Counted from the first letter of the stretch, positions 41,024 to 51,454 are shown. The stretch is DNA of 64,000 nt from Stenotrophomonas sp. ZAC14D1_NAIMI4_1 (GCF_003086775.1 NZ_CP026001.1:2878407-2942406), one strand, 5' to 3'. Made by a program: numbers and translations. The notes: generated from the sequence alone by a model not told the origin.

Positions 41024-44000
41024 TTACGCACCATGCGCGGCCAGCTGGCCCAGGCGCTGCACCGCGACCGAAACGGTCGGGTAGTCCAGGGTCTTCTGCT
41101 CGGCCAGTTCGGCCAGCATCGACAGGGTGAAGCGCAGGCTGCTGTCGTCGCGGCCGATCCAGCTGGCGACCTTGGCTTCAGCACTGCTGCCCTTGGTACC
41201 CAGCACCTGGCCGGCCAGGTTGCGGTGGTGCGCGGCCAGTTCGTCACGCAGCACGCCACGGGCGACGGCATGCCAGCGGCCGTTGACCTCCAGCGCGTCG
41301 ATCTGCTCGAACAGCCACGGCAGCTGCAGGGCATCGCCCAGGCGGAAGTGGATCTTGGACACGTCCACCGGCTTCAGCTTGCGGGTGCGGGCCAGTTCGA
41401 TGATGTCGAACGCCGGCTCCAGGAAGTGCAGTTCGGCCAGCTGCTGGGCCAGCGCGGACGGCAGGCCCTTTTCCTTCCACTCGGCCACCAGGGCTTCGTA
41501 GGTCGGACGCTGCGAATCCGGCAGCACGCCCGAAGCAACACGGATGTCGTTGAACGGACCCTGGTAGCGGTTGACCGCCTCGGTGATGCCCGGCATCGGG
41601 CCCGGGCGCGACAGCAGCCAGCGCACGAACGAACGCTGCAGCTTCCAGATCACTTCCAGTGCGTCGATCTGCACCGACTCCGGCAGGGTGCCGTCGAGGG
41701 CGTCGATCTGCGCCCACAGCGCGCGGGCATCCAGCGTTTCGCGGCTGATGGTGTACGCCTTGGCGACCTCGGCGATGGTGCGGCCGGTGTCTTCCTGCAT
41801 GCGCATCAGGAAGGTGGCGCCCATGCGGTTGATGGTCTGGTTGGTCACGGCCGTGGCGATGATTTCGCGCTTCAGGCGGTGACGCTCCATCGCGTCGGCG
41901 TACTTCTTCTGCAGCGGCGTCGGGAAGTAGCGCTGCAGTTCCTTGGACAGGTACGGATCTTCCGGGATGTCCGAATCCAGCAGCTGGGCAAACGCCACCA
42001 GCTTGGAATAGGACAGCAGCACCGACAGTTCCGGACGGGTCAGGCCCTGGCCGCGTGCCTTGCGCTGCGACAGCTCGGCATCGGACGGCAGGAACTCGAT
42101 CTGGCGATCAAGCAGGCCCTGCTGTTCCAGGGTGCGGATGAAGTGCTGCTTGGAACCCAGGCGCTTGACCGCCATCCGCTCCATCAGGCTCAGGGCCTGG
42201 TTCTGGCGGTAGTTGTCGTTGAGCACCAGGTCGGCGACCTCGTCGGTCATCGACGCCAGCAGCTTGTTGCGCTGCTCGACGGTCAGCTTCTTGGCGCGCA
42301 CCACATCGTTGAGCAGGATCTTGATGTTGACTTCATGGTCGGAGGTATCCACACCGGCCGAGTTGTCGATGAAGTCGGTGTTGAGCAGCACGCCGGCCTG
42401 GGCAGCTTCGATGCGGCCCAGCTGGGTCATGCCCAGGTTGCCACCCTCGCCCACCACCTTGCAGCGCAGCTCGCCACCGTTGACGCGCAGGGCGTTGTTG
42501 GCGCGGTCGCCGACATCGCTGTGCTGCTCGCTGGCGGCCTTGACGTAGGTACCGATGCCGCCGTTCCACAGCAGGTCGACCGGTGCCTTCAGGATCGCGC
42601 TCATCAGGTCGTTCGGCGACAGTGCCTTGACGTTCTCGTCCAGGCCCAGCGCTTCACGCACCTGCGGGGTGATCTCGATCGACTTCAGGGTACGCGGGAA
42701 GATGCCGCCACCCTTGCTGATCAGCTTGGCATCGTAGTCCGCCCAGCTCGAACGCGGCACGGTGAACATGCGCTCACGCTCGACGAACGACGTGGCCGCA
42801 TCCGGGTTCGGGTCCAGGAAGATGTGGCGGTGGTCGAACGCAGCAACCAGGCGGATGTGGCGCGACAGCAGCATGCCGTTGCCGAACACGTCGCCGGACA
42901 TGTCGCCCACGCCGACCGAGGTGAAGTCCTGGCTCTGGCTGTCACGGCCCAGTGCACGGAAGTGGCGCTTGACCGATTCCCACGCACCGCGGGCGGTGAT
43001 GCCCATGCCCTTGTGGTCGTAACCGACCGAGCCACCGGAAGCGAACGCATCGCCCATCCAGAAGCCGTGCGCGATGGCCAGGCCGTTGGCGATGTCGGAG
43101 AAGGTCGCGGTGCCCTTGTCGGCCGCCACCACCAGGTACGGGTCGTCCATGTCGTGGCGCACGACATCCACCGGCGGCACGATCTTGTTGTTGACGATGT
43201 TGTCGGTGATGTCCAGCAGGCCCTGGATGAACAGCTTGTAGCAGGCCACGCCGTTGGCGAACACCGCATCACGATCGCCGTTCACCGGCGGGGTCTTGGC
43301 GAAGAAGCCGCCCTTCGCGCCGACCGGCACGATGACGGTGTTCTTGACCATCTGCGCCTTGACCAGGCCCAGCACCTCGGTGCGGAAGTCTTCGCGACGG
43401 TCCGACCAGCGCAGGCCACCACGGGCGACTGCACCGAAGCGCAGGTGGGTACCTTCCACGCGCGGGCCATAGACGAAGATTTCGCGGTACGGACGCGGCT
43501 TCGGCAGGTCCGGCACCAGGGCCGAATCGAACTTGAAGCTGATGACATGGCCATGCTGGCCGTTGGCATCGGTCTGGTAGTAGCTGGTGCGCAGGGTCGC
43601 GTCGATCACGCCCATGAACGAGCGCAGGATGCGGTCCTCGTCCAGGCTGGACACGCGGTCCATCAGCTTCAGCAGCGCTTCGCGCGCGGCCTGCATCTGC
43701 GCATCGCGGTCGCCCTTGCGCGCATCGACAACGGTCTTGAGCACCTTCAGGGTGGCATCGTCGGCGGCAGCCAGCACATCGAAGTGGGCCTTCAGCTGGG
43801 CCTGGCCGGCAGCGATGTCGTCCTTGCTCTCATGGCCGGTGGCCGGATCGAAGCGGGCTTCGAACAGTTCCACCAGCAGGCGGGCCAGCAGCGGGTAGCG
43901 CGAGAACGTGCCTTCCACGTACGCCTGCGAGAACGGCACGCCGGTCTGCAGCAGGTACTTGCAGTAACCACGCAGCATGGCGACCTGGCGCCAATGCAGG

Positions 44001-46000
44001 CCCGCGGCCAGCACCAGGCGGTTGAAGCCATCGTTCTCGGCATCGCCGTGCCAGACGCGGGCGAAGGTCTCGCCGAAGGCTTCATCGACGCGGGCGGCAT
44101 CGATGGCGCCGGCGGTCGATTCGACCTCGAAGTCCTGCACGTACACCGGGGCGTTGTCGACCGACAAGCGGTACGGACGCTCGGCGATCACGCGCAGGCC
44201 CATGTTTTCCATCATCGGCAGCGCGTCCGACAGCGGGATGTCATCCAGCTGGCGGTACAGCTTCAGGCGCAGGCCATCGCCGCTTTCGCGCGGCACGGCC
44301 TGCAGGCTCAGGCGCAGGTCGTCCGGACCGGTCAGGGCATCAAGCTGGCTGACATCGTTGGCGGCAACGGCGGTGCTGTTGTCTTCGATGTAGCCGGCCG
44401 GCAGCGCCTTGCCGATACGGGCGGCGATGCGCAGGCCTTCGGTCTCGCCATGGCGGGTCACCAGCGCTTCGCGCAGGTCGTCCTGCCAGTTGCGCAGCAC
44501 CTGGGCCAGCTTCTGTTCCAGTTCGGCGGTATCGACGTCGAGCATTTCGCCCGGCTTCGGGCGCACGATCAGGTGCACCTGGGCCAGCGGCGATTCGCCC
44601 AGCACCACCGAGCTGTCCACGTACTCACCGTGCAGCGCTTCCTTCAGCATCGCCTCGATGCGCAGGCGCACATCGGTGTTGAAGCGCTCGCGCGGCAGGT
44701 AGACCAGCGCGGAAATGAAGCGGCTGTACTTGTCGCGGCGCAGGAACAGGCGGCTGCGCACGCGCTCCTGCAGGCCCAGCACGCCCATGGCGGTGCGGAA
44801 CAGTTCGTCCTCGCTGGACTGGAACAGTTCTTCGCGCGGCAGGGTTTCCAGGATGTGGCGCAGGGCCTTGCCGCTGTGGCTGGCCGGGGCCAGGCCGGAC
44901 TGCTTCATCACGTATTCGTGGCGCTGGCGCACCAGCGGGATTTCCCACGGGCGGCGGTTGTAGGCGCTGGAGGTGAACAGGCCCAGGAAGCGCTGTTCGC
45001 CGATGATCCTGCCCTTGGCGTCGAATTCCAGCACGCCGATGTAGTCCATGTAGCCGGCGCGGTGCACGCGCGAGCGGGCATTGGTCTTGGTCAGGATCAG
45101 CGCGTCCTTCAGCCCGGACGTGGTGTTCAGGCCCTGCGCGGCCAGGGTCTTGACCGGACGTGCGGCGGACTTGTCCTTGCCGCGCATCAGGCCCAGGCCG
45201 GTGTCGTTCAGCGGCGCCAGCACGTCTTCCTTGCCCTGCTTCTCCACGCGGTATTCGCGGTAGCCGAAGAAGGTGAAGTGGTTGTCGGCGGCCCAGCGCA
45301 GGAACTGCTGCGCTTCGGCACGCGAGGCATCGTCGACCGGCAGCTGGCGGCTGCCCAGGTCGTCGGCCAGCGCCAGCGCCTTGTCCTTCATCGGCTGCCA
45401 GTCGCGCACGATGGCGCGCACTTCATCCAGCGCCTTGTTGATGGCCTGCTCGATGGCGGCCATGGCTTCGGCCGGCTGGCGGTCGATCTCCAGCAGCATC
45501 ACCGATTCGGCATCGCCCTCGCCGACCTTGGCCAGCTTGCCGGCCTTGTCGCGGGTGAAGCGCAGCACCGGGTGGCCCAGCACATGCACGCCCACGCCCT
45601 GTTCGGCCAGCGACATGGTGACGGTGTCGACCAGGAACGGCATGTCATCGTTGATGATCTGCAGCACGGTGTGCGGCGATTCCCAACCGTTGGCCTTGGC
45701 CGTGGGGTTGAACACGCGCACGTTGGCCTTGCCGGCCTTGCGTGCACGCGCGAACTCCAGGGTGTCTGCCGCCAGCGCCGCCCACTCTTCAGCGGTGTGG
45801 TGCGGGAACTCGTCCGACTCCATGCGCTTGTAGAAATCGGCTGCGAATGCCACTGCCTCGGCCTGCGCGGCCGCGGGGTAACGCTTGCGCAAGGCCGTGT
45901 ACACCGGCTCCAGGGAGAAACCAGCGGTCACTGCGACCTCCGACTCAGCTGGCTTGGTTTTGTTTTTCACGGTCTTGGCTGCGGTTTTTTGCGGTTTCAT
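41024..46000 (-). CDS. gdhB: NAD-specific glutamate dehydrogenase, 180-kDa class, 1658 aa
   Basis: This large GDH oxidises glutamate to 2-oxoglutarate and ammonia, mainly in amino-acid catabolism. The N-terminal third has regulatory domains (ACT/PAS-like, from about residue 110). The catalytic core is seen in VPVGAKGGFFAKTPP (about residue 895), DMSGDVFGNGMLLS and IRLVAAFDHRHIFLDP, with nucleotide-binding segments after it. The 1650-residue length is that of the L-GDH180 class. It is transcribed alone towards nadK. The antisense strand holds a 2085-codon open frame that is not a gene. Confidence 0.96.
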   Translation of the reverse strand: MKPQKTAAKTVKNKTKPAESEVAVTAGFSLEPVYTALRKRYPAAAQAEAVAFAADFYKRMESDEFPHHTAEEWAALAADTLEFARARKAGKANVRVFNPTAKANGWESPHTVLQIINDDMPFLVDTVTMSLAEQGVGVHVLGHPVLRFTRDKAGKLAKVGEGDAESVMLLEIDRQPAEAMAAIEQAINKALDEVRAIVRDWQPMKDKALALADDLGSRQLPVDDASRAEAQQFLRWAADNHFTFFGYREYRVEKQGKEDVLAPLNDTGLGLMRGKDKSAARPVKTLAAQGLNTTSGLKDALILTKTNARSRVHRAGYMDYIGVLEFDAKGRIIGEQRFLGLFTSSAYNRRPWEIPLVRQRHEYVMKQSGLAPASHSGKALRHILETLPREELFQSSEDELFRTAMGVLGLQERVRSRLFLRRDKYSRFISALVYLPRERFNTDVRLRIEAMLKEALHGEYVDSSVVLGESPLAQVHLIVRPKPGEMLDVDTAELEQKLAQVLRNWQDDLREALVTRHGETEGLRIAARIGKALPAGYIEDNSTAVAANDVSQLDALTGPDDLRLSLQAVPRESGDGLRLKLYRQLDDIPLSDALPMMENMGLRVIAERPYRLSVDNAPVYVQDFEVESTAGAIDAARVDEAFGETFARVWHGDAENDGFNRLVLAAGLHWRQVAMLRGYCKYLLQTGVPFSQAYVEGTFSRYPLLARLLVELFEARFDPATGHESKDDIAAGQAQLKAHFDVLAAADDATLKVLKTVVDARKGDRDAQMQAAREALLKLMDRVSSLDEDRILRSFMGVIDATLRTSYYQTDANGQHGHVISFKFDSALVPDLPKPRPYREIFVYGPRVEGTHLRFGAVARGGLRWSDRREDFRTEVLGLVKAQMVKNTVIVPVGAKGGFFAKTPPVNGDRDAVFANGVACYKLFIQGLLDITDNIVNNKIVPPVDVVRHDMDDPYLVVAADKGTATFSDIANGLAIAHGFWMGDAFASGGSVGYDHKGMGITARGAWESVKRHFRALGRDSQSQDFTSVGVGDMSGDVFGNGMLLSRHIRLVAAFDHRHIFLDPNPDAATSFVERERMFTVPRSSWADYDAKLISKGGGIFPRTLKSIEITPQVREALGLDENVKALSPNDLMSAILKAPVDLLWNGGIGTYVKAASEQHSDVGDRANNALRVNGGELRCKVVGEGGNLGMTQLGRIEAAQAGVLLNTDFIDNSAGVDTSDHEVNIKILLNDVVRAKKLTVEQRNKLLASMTDEVADLVLNDNYRQNQALSLMERMAVKRLGSKQHFIRTLEQQGLLDRQIEFLPSDAELSQRKARGQGLTRPELSVLLSYSKLVAFAQLLDSDIPEDPYLSKELQRYFPTPLQKKYADAMERHRLKREIIATAVTNQTINRMGATFLMRMQEDTGRTIAEVAKAYTISRETLDARALWAQIDALDGTLPESVQIDALEVIWKLQRSFVRWLLSRPGPMPGITEAVNRYQGPFNDIRVASGVLPDSQRPTYEALVAEWKEKGLPSALAQQLAELHFLEPAFDIIELARTRKLKPVDVSKIHFRLGDALQLPWLFEQIDALEVNGRWHAVARGVLRDELAAHHRNLAGQVLGTKGSSAEAKVASWIGRDDSSLRFTLSMLAELAEQKTLDYPTVSVAVQRLGQLAAHGA

Positions 46001-46255
46001 GGCAGAGCGAGGCGCTTGCTCAGTTGGGAAAATGAAATTGTAGCCCTGTTGCAGGAAAAGGCCTTGCTGCAGGACGGAATAATGAAATGCCGGGTTTGCT
46101 GCGGTTTAGACGCCTATTCAGTTCGCACCGGTATGGCGTCGGCACTGGGCAACGCGATACCGACAGGATCGGCAAACCGTGTTGCCGGAATAAGCGCGCG
46201 CAGCGCCCGCTGTCAGGACGGACAGGACTATCGGCACGATTCCACAATCCTGAAC

Positions 46256-46271
46256 TGGACGGTATAGTCCA
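46256..46271 (+). promoter_or_regulatory. Candidate TetR operator over the -10 of the RND operon
   Basis: The palindrome TGGAC-N6-GTCCA (46256-46271) overlaps TATAGT (46263-46268), which is placed seven bases upstream of the GTG start of the TetR gene. This would make the transcript almost or fully leaderless. No clear -35 or ribosome site is seen. Confidence 0.45.
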
Positions 46272-46275
46272 CCGC

Positions 46276-46932
46276 GTGAACCCGGCCTACCTCCCCGCTG
46301 CCCTGGATGCGCGCGATCAGCGCGTATTCGATGCCGTGCGCGAACTGCTGGCCCACCAGGGCATGCAGATCAGCATGGATGCGGTGGCCCAGCATGCCGG
46401 CTGCTCCAAGCAGACGCTCTATTCGCGCTACGGCAGCAAGCAGGACCTGCTGCGGCGGGTCATGCAGCGCCACGTCGGCCACGCTACCGGGGCCATGGTC
46501 CGTGCACTCCGCACTGACGACCTGCGTGCCAGCCTTCTGCAGTTCGCCACCGACTTCCTGGAGCATTTCAACCAGCCGCACGTGGGACAGGCCTGCCGGG
46601 TGATTGCCGCCGATGCGGCGCAGTTTCCCGAAGAGGCGCGTACGCTGTACCGGCATGGTGCCGGCGCATTGACGCTTCATCTTGCTGAATGGATTGAAAC
46701 CGTTTGCATGCGTGGCCAGCTCCGGCATGACGACCCGCACTTCATGGCCGAACTGCTGCTGAGCATGATCGCCGGTCAGGATTTCGACAAACAGCGTTTC
46801 CATACCCCCCATCGCGATGACGCGCAGCTGCGTCGGCGCTGGGCAGAATTCTCCGTCGACAGCTTCCTGCGCGCCTTTGCGCCAACGCCGTCGGTGGCCC
46901 CCACTACAAACCAACCCCGGAGTTCCTCCTGA
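46276..46932 (+). CDS. TetR/AcrR-family regulator of the downstream RND operon, 218 aa
   Basis: The N-terminal helix-turn-helix reads FDAVRELLAHQGMQISMDAVAQHAGCSKQTLYSRYGSKQDLL in pieces along residues 10-52, typical of TetR. The ligand domain (about 60-200) is of the AcrR type with a C-terminal YxxF-like DFDKQRF segment. The start is a GTG at 46276. Its stop overlaps the next start (TGATG), so the repressor is first gene of the pump operon, and it probably represses itself and the pump. Confidence 0.92.
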   Translation: MNPAYLPAALDARDQRVFDAVRELLAHQGMQISMDAVAQHAGCSKQTLYSRYGSKQDLLRRVMQRHVGHATGAMVRALRTDDLRASLLQFATDFLEHFNQPHVGQACRVIAADAAQFPEEARTLYRHGAGALTLHLAEWIETVCMRGQLRHDDPHFMAELLLSMIAGQDFDKQRFHTPHRDDAQLRRRWAEFSVDSFLRAFAPTPSVAPTTNQPRSSS

Positions 46933-48194
46933 TGACCGCCCCACTCCGCACCCTTGCCTTGACGTGCGCCGTTGCTGTCGCGCTGGCCGCCTGCAAGAAG
47001 CCGGAACAGCAGACGCCCCCGCCGCCGGAGGTGGGCGTGATCGACGCCAAGCCGCAGACCCTGCCGCTGCAGCGTGAACTGGTCGGCCGCCTGTCGCCGT
47101 TCCGCAGCGCCGACGTGCGCGCGCGCGTGCCGGGCGTGCTGCTCAAGCGCGTCTACCAGGAAGGCAGCGAGGTCAAGCAGGGCCAGACCCTGTTCCTGAT
47201 CGATCCGGCCCCGCTGCGCGCCAGCCTCAACGCGTCGGAAGCACAGCTGGCCTCGGCCCGCGCGACCTACGCCAACGCCAAGGTCGCCGCCGACCGCGCC
47301 CGTTCGCTGGCGCCGCAGCAGTACGTGTCCAAGTCCGACCTGGACAGCGCCGAAGCCGCCGAGCGCACCGCGCTGGCCGCGGTGAAGCAGGCTGAAGCCT
47401 CGGTCACCTCCTCGCGCATCAGCCTGGGCTATGCCGAAGTGACCTCGCCGATCAGCGGCGTGGCCAACAAGCAGCAGGTCACCGAAGGTGCCCTGGTCGG
47501 CCAGGGCGACGTGACCCTGCTGACCACCGTGGACCAGCTCGACCCGCTGTACGTGAACTTCTCGCTGAGCGTGGACGAACTGAGCCAGCTGCGTGCGCAG
47601 CAGGCGCGTGGCGCGCTGGCGCTGTCCGGCGATGGCAAGGCCACCGTCAACGTCAAGCTGTCCGATGGCACCTCCTACGGCGAAGCCGGCACGCTGGACT
47701 TCTCGTCCACCACGGTCGACCCGACCACCGGTGCGGTTTCGCTGCGCGCGGTGCTGCCCAACCCGCAGAAGATCCTGCTGCCGGGTGCCTTTGTCAGCTT
47801 CCAGGCCAACCTGGGTGAACGCAACAACGCCTTCCTGATCCCGCAGCAGGCCCTGCAGCGTGACAGCGCCGGCGGCTTCGTGATGGTGGTCGGCGCCGAC
47901 GGCAAGGTCGTGCGCAAGAACGTGAAGACCGAAGGCGCACAGGGCGGCAACTGGATGGTCAGCGACGGCCTGGCCGCCGGTGACAAGGTCGTGGTGGCGG
48001 GCGTGCAGAAGGTCAAGGAAGGGGCGCCGGCCACGGCCAAGCCCTGGACCCCGGGCCAGGATGCCAACGGCCAGCCCGCCGCTGCCGGTGCAGCCCCGGC
48101 AGCCGCGGCTGCAGGCGGCGCCGAGAAGGCGCCGGCCAAGCCGGAGGCTGCCGACAAGGCCGAGCCTGCCGCCACCGAATCGAACAAGCAGTAA
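46932..48194 (+). CDS. smeG: RND efflux periplasmic adaptor (membrane-fusion lipoprotein), 420 aa
   Basis: The N-terminal signal ends in a lipobox ALAAC, with Cys21 for lipidation. Then come the barrel-sandwich/lipoyl domain (VGRLSPFRSADVRARVPG), a coiled-coil hairpin (SLNASEAQLASARATYANAK region), beta-barrel (LDPLYVNFSLSVDEL) and membrane-proximal domain. The C-terminal 55 residues are an Ala/Pro/Lys-rich low-complexity tail beyond the usual length. It is transcribed with the transporter; the outer-membrane channel gene is absent, so TolC or another OMF must serve. The name smeG is inferred from this arrangement. Confidence 0.9.
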   Translation: MTAPLRTLALTCAVAVALAACKKPEQQTPPPPEVGVIDAKPQTLPLQRELVGRLSPFRSADVRARVPGVLLKRVYQEGSEVKQGQTLFLIDPAPLRASLNASEAQLASARATYANAKVAADRARSLAPQQYVSKSDLDSAEAAERTALAAVKQAEASVTSSRISLGYAEVTSPISGVANKQQVTEGALVGQGDVTLLTTVDQLDPLYVNFSLSVDELSQLRAQQARGALALSGDGKATVNVKLSDGTSYGEAGTLDFSSTTVDPTTGAVSLRAVLPNPQKILLPGAFVSFQANLGERNNAFLIPQQALQRDSAGGFVMVVGADGKVVRKNVKTEGAQGGNWMVSDGLAAGDKVVVAGVQKVKEGAPATAKPWTPGQDANGQPAAAGAAPAAAAAGGAEKAPAKPEAADKAEPAATESNKQ

Positions 48195-48209
48195 CGGGAA
48201 CCTTCCGTC

Positions 48210-51200
48210 ATGCCTAAATTTTTCATCGAACATCCAGTCTTCGCCTGGGTGGTTGCGATCCTGATCTCGCTCAGCGGCGTGATCGCGATCCTCAACCTCG
48301 GCGTCGAGTCCTATCCCAACATCGCCCCGCCGCAGGTGACCGTCCAGGCCACCTACCCGGGCGCGAGCGCGGACACCACTGAAAAATCGGTCACCCAGGT
48401 GATCGAGCAGCAGCTGACCGGTATCGATCACCTGCTGTACTTCAGCTCGTCCTCGTCCTCCAACGGCCGTGCGCAGATCACCCTGACCTTCGAGACCGGC
48501 ACCGATCCGGACATCGCCCAGGTGCAGGTGCAGAACAAGGTGTCGCTGGCCACGCCACGACTGCCTTCAGAAGTGACCCAGCAGGGCGTGGTGGTGGCCA
48601 AGGCCAACGCCGGCTTCCTGATGGTGGTCGGCCTGCGTTCGGACACCGGCACGATCAGCCGCGACGCCCTGAACGACATCGTCGGTTCGCGCGTGCTCGA
48701 CCAGGTTTCGCGTATCCCCGGCGTCGGCAGCACCCAGCAGTTCGGTTCCGAGTACGCCATGAACATCTGGCTGAACCCGGAAAAGATGCAGGGCTACGGC
48801 CTGTCGGCCAGCGAAGTGCTGGCGGCGGTGCGCGCGCAGAACGTGCAGTTCGCGGCCGGTTCGCTGGGTTCGGATCCCTCGCCGGATGGCCACTTCACTG
48901 CCACGGTTTCAGCCGAAGGCCGCTTCAGCTCGCCTGAAGAGTTCGAGAACATCATCCTGCGGGCCAATGCCAACGGCTCGCGCGTGCTGCTCAAGGACAT
49001 CGCCCGCGTCGCCTTCGGTGCCAACAACTACGGCTTCGATACCCAGTACAACGGCCAGGCCGCCGGTGCCTTCGCCATCCAGCTGCTGCCGGGCGCCAAC
49101 GCCCTGAACGTGGCCGATGCCGTGCGCGCCAAGATGGACGAGCTGCAGCCGAGCTTCCCGGCCGGCGTCAGCTGGTTCTCGCCGTACGACAGCACCACCT
49201 TCGTCAAGATCTCCATCGAGGAAGTGGTCAAGACGCTGTTCGAAGCGGTGTTGCTGGTGTTCCTGGTGATGCTGATCTTCCTGCAGAACTTCCGCGCGAC
49301 GATCATCCCCACCCTGGTCATTCCGGTGGCCCTGCTGGGTACGTTCCTGGGCATGTGGCTGATCGGCTTCACCATCAACCAGCTGACCCTGTTCGCAATG
49401 GTGCTGGCGATCGGCATCGTGGTCGATGACGCGATCGTGGTCATCGAGAACGTCGAACGCATCATGACCGAGGAAGGCCTGGCGCCGAAGCCGGCCACGC
49501 AGAAGGCGATGACCCAGATCACCGGCGCGGTGGTGGCCATCACCGTCGTGCTGGCGGCGGTGTTCATCCCCTCGGCCCTGCAGGGCGGTGCGGCCGGTGA
49601 GATCTACAAGCAGTTCGCGCTCACCATCGCCATCTCGATGGCGTTCTCCGCGTTCCTGGCGCTGGGCTTCACCCCGGCCCTGTGCGCGACCTTCCTCAAG
49701 CCGACCCACAACGACAACCCGAACATCGTCTACCGCACCTTCAACAAGTACTACGACAAGATCAGCGGGACCTACGTCGGCCACATCACCTCGGCGGTGA
49801 AGCACGCGCCGCGCTGGATGATCCTGGCCGTGGTGCTCACCGCACTGTGCGGCTTCCTGTTCACCCGCATGCCGGGCAGCTTCCTGCCGGAAGAAGACCA
49901 GGGCTACGCACTGGCCATCGTGCAGCTGCCGCCGGGCTCGACCAAGGGCCAGACCAACGAAGTCTTCTCGCAGATGCGCGGCATCCTGAAGGACCAGGAA
50001 GGCTACGAAGGCCTGATGCAGATTGCCGGCTTCAGCTTCGTCGGTTCGGGCGAGAACGTGGGCATGGGCTTCATCCGCCTCAAGCCGTGGGCCGACCGCA
50101 AGGTCACCGTGCCCGAGTTCATCCAGAACATGAACGGCGCGTTCTACGGCATCAAGGAGGCGCAGATCTTCGTGGTCAACCTGCCGACCGTGCAGGGCCT
50201 GGGCCAGTTCGGCGGCTTCGATATGTGGCTGCAGGACCGTGGTGGCCAGGGCTACGAACAGCTGACCCAGGCGCGCAACATCCTGCTGGGCAAGGCGGCG
50301 CAGGAAAGCGACAAGCTGACCGGCGTGCGCCCGAACGGCCTGGAAAACGCCCCGCAGCTGGCGCTGCATGTCGACCGCGTGCAGGCGCAGTCGATGGGCA
50401 TGTCGGTGTCGGACGTGTACAGCACCATCCAGCTGATGCTGGCCCCGGTGTACGTCAACGACTTCTTCTACCAGGGCCGCATCAAGCGCGTGACCATGCA
50501 GGCCGACGCGCCGTACCGCACCGGCCAGGAATCGCTGAAGAGCTTCTACAGCCCCTCCAGCCTGACCACCAATGCCGACGGCACCAATGCCATGATCCCG
50601 CTGAACACGGTGGTCAAGTCGGAATGGGTGTCGGCACCGCCGTCGCTGAGCCGCTACAACGGCTACTCGGCCATCAACATCGTCGGCTCGCAGGCACCGG
50701 GCAAGAGCTCGGGTGAAGCGATGACGGCGATGGAAGACATCGTCACCAACGACCTGCCGGCCGGCTACGGCTATGACTGGTCGGGCATGTCCTACCAGGA
50801 AATCCTGGCAGGCAACGCCGCGACGCTGCTGCTGGTGCTGTCGGTGGTGGTGGTGTTCCTCTGCCTTGCCGCACTGTATGAAAGCTGGTCGATCCCGGTG
50901 GCGGTGCTGCTGGTGGTGCCGCTGGGCGTGCTGGGTGCCATCGGCCTGTCGATGATCCGCGGCCTGCCCAACGACATCTTCTTCAAGATCGGCATGATCA
51001 CGGTGATCGGCCTGGCCGCGAAGAACGCGATCCTGATCGTGGAGTTCGCGGTGGAACAGCGTGCCGCGGGCAAGACCCTGCGCGATGCCACCATCGAAGC
51101 GGCCCGCCTGCGTTTCCGCCCGATCCTGATGACCTCGTTCGCGTTCATCATGGGCGTGATCCCGATGGCCATCTCCACCGGTGCCGGCGCCAACTCCCGC

Positions 51201-51380
51201 CACGCCATCGGTACCGGCGTGATCGGCGGCATGCTGTTCGCCACCCTGCTGGGCCTGCTGATGATCCCGGTGTTCTTCGTGGTCGTGCGCCGCATGCTGG
51301 GCGACAAGCTGGATGAACCCTCCAAGGAGTTCATGGAGCGCCAGCGCGACGCCGAAGCCGCACACCGCCCGGATCGTTGA
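48210..51380 (+). CDS. smeH: RND multidrug efflux transporter (HAE1), 1056 aa
   Basis: An inner-membrane proton antiporter with 12 membrane helices. The proton-relay pair Asp406-Asp407 lies in GIVVDDAIVVIENVERIM, and the periplasmic porter and funnel domains have normal sizes (two repeats around 40-330 and 560-870). The second-half helix includes AAKNAILIVEFA with the conserved Lys. The C-terminus is basic. The adaptor lies 16 bases upstream. This pair without an OMF gene resembles SmeGH of S. maltophilia; the symbol rests on arrangement, not a search. Confidence 0.92.
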   Translation: MPKFFIEHPVFAWVVAILISLSGVIAILNLGVESYPNIAPPQVTVQATYPGASADTTEKSVTQVIEQQLTGIDHLLYFSSSSSSNGRAQITLTFETGTDPDIAQVQVQNKVSLATPRLPSEVTQQGVVVAKANAGFLMVVGLRSDTGTISRDALNDIVGSRVLDQVSRIPGVGSTQQFGSEYAMNIWLNPEKMQGYGLSASEVLAAVRAQNVQFAAGSLGSDPSPDGHFTATVSAEGRFSSPEEFENIILRANANGSRVLLKDIARVAFGANNYGFDTQYNGQAAGAFAIQLLPGANALNVADAVRAKMDELQPSFPAGVSWFSPYDSTTFVKISIEEVVKTLFEAVLLVFLVMLIFLQNFRATIIPTLVIPVALLGTFLGMWLIGFTINQLTLFAMVLAIGIVVDDAIVVIENVERIMTEEGLAPKPATQKAMTQITGAVVAITVVLAAVFIPSALQGGAAGEIYKQFALTIAISMAFSAFLALGFTPALCATFLKPTHNDNPNIVYRTFNKYYDKISGTYVGHITSAVKHAPRWMILAVVLTALCGFLFTRMPGSFLPEEDQGYALAIVQLPPGSTKGQTNEVFSQMRGILKDQEGYEGLMQIAGFSFVGSGENVGMGFIRLKPWADRKVTVPEFIQNMNGAFYGIKEAQIFVVNLPTVQGLGQFGGFDMWLQDRGGQGYEQLTQARNILLGKAAQESDKLTGVRPNGLENAPQLALHVDRVQAQSMGMSVSDVYSTIQLMLAPVYVNDFFYQGRIKRVTMQADAPYRTGQESLKSFYSPSSLTTNADGTNAMIPLNTVVKSEWVSAPPSLSRYNGYSAINIVGSQAPGKSSGEAMTAMEDIVTNDLPAGYGYDWSGMSYQEILAGNAATLLLVLSVVVVFLCLAALYESWSIPVAVLLVVPLGVLGAIGLSMIRGLPNDIFFKIGMITVIGLAAKNAILIVEFAVEQRAAGKTLRDATIEAARLRFRPILMTSFAFIMGVIPMAISTGAGANSRHAIGTGVIGGMLFATLLGLLMIPVFFVVVRRMLGDKLDEPSKEFMERQRDAEAAHRPDR

Positions 51381-51400
51381 TCCGGCGGTAGGCAGAAATG

Positions 51401-51432
51401 AAAAGGCCCCGGAGCGATCCGGGGCCTTTTTT
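51401..51432 (+). terminator. Intrinsic terminator of the RND operon
   Basis: AAAAGGCCCCGGA and TCCGGGGCCTTTT form a 13-base stem around GCGA, followed by T-rich sequence (TTTTTT). It starts 21 bases after the transporter stop. Confidence 0.93.
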
Positions 51433-51454
51433 GTTGCCGCATCGCGGGGCCACG

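Noticed and set aside
40010..46267. A 2085-codon open frame on the plus strand
   Set aside because: It lies antisense to nadK and the glutamate dehydrogenase, whose strands carry clear domain motifs. It is Gln/Ala/Gly/His-rich, without recognisable domains, as expected of high-GC antisense frames.
46932..51380. A complete tripartite pump operon including an outer-membrane channel
   Set aside because: A terminator follows the transporter at 51401-51432 and no outer-membrane factor gene follows.
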